A stretch of 64,000 nucleotides of DNA, taken from contig OY848919.1 in NCBI GenBank assembly GCA_963693285.1, positions 4,746,436 to 4,810,435 on the forward strand, in the 5' to 3' direction. The DNA is from Xestospongia muta (taxonomy: Eukaryota; Porifera; Demospongiae; Haplosclerida; Petrosiidae). The number at the start of each line of letters is the position of its first letter. Position 1 is the stretch's first letter. The notes below the pieces were generated by a model. That model saw only the letters and a list, made by a program, of their open reading frames with translations, was not told where the DNA came from and did not search any database. A program made the translations under genes and the position numbers. Positions 57,657-64,000 of this stretch are shown here, piece by piece.

Positions 57657-58190
57657 GTATTTTCTATAACACACTCTATATCCATTGCAAACTTTATGTT
57701 GTAATTATTAACTTATAATAGATTTAAAACCCTCAACAATATATGTCACTAACATTCAGGTTACGTGTAAAGTTGGTTGAATGACCAGTTCATAAATGTC
57801 TAGTCTTGTATAGCTAGCCCCACCCTATTGATTGTTTTCTTTCAAAGTTTCACCAGAAATCTGGTGTTACTTAAGTACCTGATGATTGAGTGTGTCTCAG
57901 AACAAAACAGTCTACCAGACTTCACCTTTCTTTGTTGAAGAGGCTGGTGACACTAGACTAATAAATATTATTAGGCAAAATATAAATAGACTATGTTAGA
58001 ACTTTCTAATATAATTGCTAAGCTCAGAGCTGAGGCAATCAATTGCAAGTTGTAATCATCACTTAAAAATTGTAGATAATTATCCATGTTGTGCTTAGGA
58101 ATGCTCCTTAGAGTCCATAGCCACAAATATACTTTATGGGTGTGGCTTTGTGTAATATTATGGCTGCTCAGTAGTCTCATCCCCAGCCTC
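57657..58190. other. No further ZMAT2 exon seen
   Basis: AT-rich; no splice-bounded coding segment recognised. Confidence 0.4.
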
Positions 58191-58192
58191 AT

Positions 58193-58765
58193 TACACCCC
58201 CCAAAAAATGTGGATATGGTTACAATAGAACATTCTGCCTTACCCTATGATATTTTATAACATATGATTTTGTATTAAATGAATCATAATAATAATAATA
58301 ATAATTTTGACATTTGCTAATTATGTGTTCATAGTATCAACAAAGCAGTAGATCTGAATGATTTATTTTACAGAAAACTTTCTTGAATGTACATACAAAG
58401 TTAAGTTTATGAGTAAACAAAACTTGACAATTTATTATATAACTAGTTAATAGTAATAATATAATTATTATACTACATGGAAATGATGTGACGGGACACT
58501 TTCTTAGGAAGTTGGAGTGTTAGTTTGTCTGTCTATTAATCTCAATCATAATACTCTAGTGATGTGATGATAGTCTTCAAAGAAGCGATTCTATTTAAGT
58601 AAACATATTTAAACCAACTTGTGGTTGCTTGCTGTATAATGACTGCTTTAAGAAAGATAGTTCTTATTAACCGTCCTGAATTCCAGATTGCTACATCATA
58701 GGATCAGAAAAATGTTCTATTGTAACTAAATCCACTTTTTGGGAGGTATGGTGGGCGTTTGACAA
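58193..58765. mobile_element. Inverted-repeat (MITE-like) element
   Basis: Left end 'ccccaaaaaatgtggata' then 'ggttacaatagaacattct'. The right end, read in reverse complement, has 'cccaaaaagtggatttag' then 'gttacaatagaacatttttc'. Termini of about 60 bp flank AT-rich sequence without a frame. Confidence 0.65.
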
Positions 58766-60131
58766 AAGTTGTTGACTAGCTACTAGAAAGACAAAGGAAC
58801 ATGATTAGTTACTAAATACTGAGAGAATCTGTATATGTTAGTAGATAAGCAAGAGGAACTCAATGGCAAGAGAACTTACCATTAAAATTGAGCTCACAGT
58901 AAAAATAAAAATACTTCTGAAATACTGTAACTGACTCTGATTTATTTTTAAGTAAAAGTTATAGGCTCGACTTAGTTACTTAGTATTGCACATTGTCAGT
59001 ATTACTGCTTTAGAAAATGTTATATAGGTTGGACGATAATATTATTGTCATGGCAATAGACACATAATCAATATTGTTTGTATAGGGATTTTTGTTATGT
59101 AAGACATGTATCTTCTAGTATGATAACTGAGTCTACTGAGTCTCTCATATTGCATGTGTTTAGTTACTGAATAGTCTTTTAAATTGGCCATTCTAATTAC
59201 AAAATTAAGACATTTTGACAAAAACATTATAAATTGTCCATAAAGTTATTACAACATGATACTCCAATTAGTGGAATTCCTCTAATAAAACTGTGTGGAT
59301 AAATTTAGAAGAGTCCATAAGTCTTTTGATCGAGCATATTTGTTTTCCTCTAAGTTTTCTTTAAACCTGTTTACGACTGTTAATAAGCTTGATTGTCTTT
59401 CTCTAACAATACCAGTTATAGTCTCAGTAAACATATAGTTAGTTGCCAAATTTGCTGATGTAATGCCTTTTATTTATTGACAAGAAATTGAAGAAAGCAA
59501 TTTCTCATTGTCATCAAACATAATGTCTACTTTGTCAAAATCTATTGTTTTTGGTTTTAATTTGCTACTATCTGAGCCACCCCTAACTCTAATAACTATC
59601 AAGTTATAAAAGTGGATAGCACTGCCTATGTGAGAATGGTACATTGGTCTTTCTCTTGTCTTCTTCTTTATAGTCTACTTTAAGTATGAAAATACAATTC
59701 TGTGAATGATTTCTAAAAACTTGTGTTTTCATAAATGATCACTTTAATGACAAATTATCAAATAATATTATTAAATTTAAATATCCATTGTACTTTGTTA
59801 TATTAAATTACTAAATTAAAGCCTATACCAGTGACACCAGCCACCAATGAATAAATAACCAATGAAATAGCTTAACGTATTAATAATGCATTTATTGCCA
59901 TAGAGCTCATGGTAGAGGCTAACTATTAGATATTTTGGTGTGCTTGTACATTAGGAGTTAAATTATTCAGTTTAATTTTATTCTTATTTGGTGCTACAAA
60001 AGCTCTAAAATATCTTGCATGAAGCTGTGATAAAGTGGATGTAGTATCTTAATAAATTATCCCCTTATTAAGGAACAACCAGTGACACCTGCCACCAAGC
60101 TTGTATTTTAATCAGTTACTGGACAATAAAG
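58766..60131. other. No gene recognised
   Basis: AT-rich intergenic sequence. 'accagtgacaccagccacca' (59828) recurs at 60080 with two changes, a small dispersed repeat. Confidence 0.4.
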
Positions 60132-60626
60132 CAGGGTTTCTTTCAGGTTTTTGGCCAATGGGGACAAAATGCGATATAATGGGAGAGTGGGAGGGGCAAA
60201 GTGATATCTGCGTGCTTTGCATGTGACAAACTAAGGGGGTCTGGGGGCATGCTCCCCTGGAAAATTTTGATTTTTTGCATTTAATTTGATGTATTTTGGT
60301 GGAGTCTGGGACTGTTTTCACACAAACATAGTTTACATCTGCCAGATATAAATTATGCTTGTATCCTATTAAAAGCTATAGCTTGCTTGCATATGCACAT
60401 ATAGCTAAACATATTGGACTAGAAAACCTAGAAGAATTGTTGTATAGAATGTATTTTATCTATTGTCATCATTTATTGACAATTTGTGCCATTAAAGCTT
60501 TTATAAACACTTGAATTGATTCATATGTAAAACAAAATTCTCAGCATTCCAAGGGGGGGGGGCAAGCCAAAGCCAAGGGGGGGTGAATGCTCCCCCCCAC
60601 CCCCCCACTCCCTGAAAGAAACCCTG
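60132..60626. mobile_element. MITE-like element with perfect 16-bp inverted termini
   Basis: Starts CAGGGTTTCTTTCAGG and ends CCTGAAAGAAACCCTG, a perfect 16-bp inverted repeat 495 bp apart. The interior has GC-rich 'ggggggcaagccaa' and 'gggcatgctcccct' motifs. Similar G/C-run sequence at about 35706-35870 may be a decayed relative. Confidence 0.8.
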
Positions 60627-60664
60627 TAAACAATATGGTTTCTAGCAGTACCGTGTCCCTTGTA

Positions 60665-61285
60665 GACTGCAATGGCCAATAATATTAATAGTGACTCCAT
60701 AAGTAGAAAGAGGATGGTCTATTCAGTATAGGTAGAGGTTAACCTATTGAAGTACTGGTATAGTTGACCCCTTATATACTATAGTGGCAGTAAGGATGTA
60801 CTTGGTTACAATGATATCAGTGATGACTCAATTAGTAGAGAGAGGGTTGTCTATTGAAGTACTGGTGGCCCTTTGTATACTATAGTGGCAGCAAGGATGT
60901 ACTTGGTTACAATGATATCGGTGATGACTCAATTAGTAGAGAGAGGGTTGTATTGGAGTACTGGTATAGTTGGCCCTTTGTATACTATAGTGGCAGCAAG
61001 GATGTACTTGGTTACAATGATATCAGTGATGACTCAATTAGTAGAGAGAGGGTGGTATTGGAGTACTGGTATGGTTAACCCTTGTATACTGCAGTGAAAG
61101 TAAGGATGTAATTGATCAGAATGATATCATTGCTGACTGGATAAGTAGAAAGGTGTTTTCTTTAAATATAAGTAGAAGGTGGTCTATTGAAGTACTAAGT
61201 GACAATTGTATATTGCAGTGGTGGAAGTGATATCAATGGTGGTTCGACAAGTAGAGGGTGGTCTATTGAAGTAATGATGTCATTT
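60665..61285. repeat. Minisatellite, ~105-bp unit, about five copies
   Basis: Units contain 'actatagtggcagcaagga', 'gttacaatgatatcagtgat' and 'gactcaattagtagagagag'. The central three are nearly identical (60785-61075) and the outer ones are degenerate. Confidence 0.85.
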
Positions 61286-61800
61286 TTTGGTTAGTAAGTA
61301 TTTTAGTGGTCTCTGTGCGGTTATTCTATTGTGCTAATCTACCTTAAGATATACCACAAGTCAATAGATAAGGGATTGATCTTATGTCAAAGGTGTGACA
61401 TACATATTGAATAGTGCAAAGTACAATACACACGCCTCAATAATAATATACTTGTTTTTAGACCTTAGTTCCAGTCTTTCATATAGTCAATACTGAGGTT
61501 AAATAATACATTATTAAAGTATTAATAACACTGTCCAAAATTTGTGGAATATAGAGTATATACATTTCAGAGATGTTATCAATTACGTTATCGTGGAATT
61601 ATTACCATCATCATTATTCTATTATTAAATCATTACCATTGTTAGTAGTGGTAGTGATTTAATTAGTGTACTCTTGCCAAAGCATGTAATGATTACTATG
61701 GCCATTGTTTATAAATTTGACCAATAAATGTTATAATTATCAAATAATTACTTAATTGAGGAAATCAAAGCATTTGTCTTGAGAAACAATAATTGTTATT
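61286..61800. other. No gene recognised
   Basis: Nothing beyond AT-rich unique sequence. Confidence 0.4.
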
Positions 61801-62030
61801 TGTGATTTAATAGTTTAATGATGTAAGCAATTGCTTAATTACATGTTGTTAGTTTTATTGTCTAATAATGTTCAGAGTGTTACTTGTGATTTTATAGTTT
61901 AATGATGTAAGCAATTGCTTAATTACATGTTGTTAGTTTTATTGTCTAATAATGTTCAGAGTGTTACTTGTGATTTTATAGTTTAATGATGTAAGCAATT
62001 GCTTAATTACATGTTGTTAGTTTTATTGTA
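61801..62030. repeat. 84-bp tandem repeat, three copies
   Basis: Starts at 61801, 61885 and 61969. Each has 'gtttaatgatgtaagcaatt' and 'gcttaattacatgttgttag'. The last copy is incomplete. Only a few mismatches among copies. Confidence 0.92.
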
Positions 62031-63561
62031 ATCCATTAGTTAAAATTAAATTTGTTCTTTAATGTATTTTGTTTCTATTCAAGTTTCAATTGAGTTTTGT
62101 AGATGTAGGCCTACATGATATACAGAAGAATTTCACTAGAGGAGAATTGAATGGAAGGTTCAAAGCATATGCCTATTGTGTCGTTGTTTTAGTATTCACA
62201 GTAAACTCTAATAAATTAGAGTTAGTTGTTAGGCTGTTATTGTCATTACTTATAGTCAGTAGTACAATTATGAATAATAAACTAATCATAGTGAAGTGGG
62301 TATTACTTGTATGCATGCACGGGAACCACTCAATGGAGAGTTAGTGTTAATAGTATTGTCATCGGATACCATATACTACTAAAAGGAACTACTACTGATA
62401 TCTCAGGATGGGTGGAGTCACTATGGTATGGAGATGAGGGTGGGAATGTATCTTGTTATTTCTTAGTTTTATTGTAGTTGGTTACAATCTATTACCCTAA
62501 ATTAAGTATTTTAAGTAATTGAAGTAATTAAAGTGTATAATTATTTCATTTGATATCGAATGGATCTTATTATCATTTATTCTTACAATGAATAGCAACA
62601 ACAATTGTCATTAACAGTATATCAGCAATTGTGTAATTAATGAACTACCAGTAATACATTCCTGATACTACCTATATCTTGCTGTTATTGATGTTTCCTC
62701 TTAGTCCCTATATAGAGAATAGAACTTAGATTAAAAGAGATTTACTGGGAAAATGGCTAGAATGATCTCTGTTTAGTTCTTTGACTAGGAACTTCAGGTG
62801 TTCTTCAAATATTGTTTACCTTTTACATAGATGTATGATAACGTCTTTTCCTTTAATGTGGCGATCGTGATTAATAAGATCACTGATGACTACGATTAAC
62901 AATAATTTTTTATATACTTATTCCTTCAATACTATGATGTGTGCTTGTTCAGTTACTGTTGTGGATATGATGTTATGTAGAATTGCTTTCTATTATAAGT
63001 GAAGTCAGTGTTGTATACTAATGAATTCTCTGATATCGTTTCCTCATATGACATAACATCTTTATTGCTATGATGATGGATGGTACAGGATCTATGTGTC
63101 TTTACGCAGTGATATTGCATCATTGATCATTTAGCAAGAATTTTTCCGTCTGGAACATACGTTTCATACCAGGTGGTCATTTTGTATTGCATGTTGTACA
63201 CCTGGTAATATTGAGATATGCTATTATTAGAACAGAACAAAATCTACATTAATGTACAGTGAACCAACTCTTTATTAAATGGTATATTATTAAGGCTCTA
63301 TTACTTGTATGTCACCATCAAAATGTTAGCACAGGATTAATTTTGTCTAGAAAATTATTATTCAAAGTTAGAGGTATTCTGACTAAGTTAGAGAAACAAT
63401 GGCAAATAATTTTTGTCTTGTTGACATTTTTCTCAATAATTTGAACCACTTTACTGTCTAAGCATATACCTAGTTTGTTTAGTTTTCACAGTTAAGTGGC
63501 ACAGTAACAACACAGACTATTAGGTCACTCAAATTTGAGGCTATCTGTTTGGGAATTCCCC

Positions 63562-63611
<50 letters not shown>

Positions 63612-64000
63612 TTATCTATCTATCTAGATTGATAGATAGATATAGAAGAACACTTTGTCCTATCACATTACTACTATTAGTATATTGAGCTGTTTGTATT
63701 GACTTAAGAATTGTGTGGAATTGTCACCATCAGAAAATTAAATTGATTTTTGTTAACATTATAATACATGAAACATAGGACTGAGGACAATAGAAGAGCT
63801 ATTTAAAATTTTATACAGCGACGAATATTTTCTATTTTAGTCAAATATACCACATGTGTTATGAGTTGATATAATTCTACCACTAGACATTGTCTTTCCA
63901 CCAACACATTATGACGTCAAGTAATATGAATTTAGATCATTTCATAATACATACAGTACATTATAAAGCATGATTGCCTTTAACTATGTCTATGACAACG
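62031..64000. other. No gene recognised; ATCT microsatellite inside
   Basis: (ATCT)n run at 63562-63624 followed by its inverse 'gatagataga' at 63630-63640. Short open frames (for example 62069-62344) have no splice or domain support. Confidence 0.4.

Overview
The window is eukaryotic and most likely comes from an early-branching animal such as a demosponge. It is AT-rich, and the coding sequence is cut into short exons (about 44-190 bp, one of 661 bp) by GT-AG introns that are often only 70-150 bp long. The genes I can name (KNTC1/Rod, FAM114A, a POT/SLC15-type transporter, ZMAT2) are metazoan families. The sponge assignment is inference; no taxon marker is present. No rRNA, tRNA or CRISPR was recognised.

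Region 1 (1-34496) is a head-to-tail array of four complete units of about 7.5 kb and one partial unit, starting at 1, 7524, 15039, 22531 and 30154. Each unit has a spacer and then 3'-terminal exons of a KNTC1 (Rod, kinetochore RZZ complex) gene on the + strand. The spacer holds AT-rich minisatellite and a promoter-bearing, spliced-looking interspersed element with a GC-rich hairpin. A four-exon block (here A-B-C-D) is itself repeated two or three times per unit, separated by long ATCC-type tetranucleotide arrays lying in introns, and is followed by terminal exons E-F-G. Many copies carry private or shared splice-site, frameshift or deletion lesions. Units 1 and 2 are almost identical.

Region 2 (34711-44278, minus strand) is a 13-exon FAM114A homologue whose reading frame I could follow from ATG to TAG (604 codons). 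Its 4.6-kb intron 9 contains a complete intronless POT/SLC15-like transporter gene (37477-39189) on the same strand, plus a nested pair of inverted-repeat elements. FAM114A starts from a short divergent (bidirectional-looking) promoter at about 44.3 kb.

Region 3 (44.3-52.6 kb) holds unidentified exon-like fragments, a second inverted copy of the spliced-looking element with the GC hairpin (46.98-48.58 kb), a tandem pair of MITE-like elements (49.87-50.60 kb) and rearranged pieces of the divergent promoter/gene-start region.

Region 4 (52.6-57.7 kb) is a decayed duplicate of region 2: a second intronless POT transporter (52667-54292), a FAM114A pseudogene (56.6-57.33 kb), the duplicated divergent promoter, and the first two exons of a ZMAT2-like gene on the + strand. 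Region 5 (57.7-64 kb) has no gene I can support; it holds two inverted-repeat elements, minisatellites of about 105 and 84 bp, and an ATCT microsatellite.
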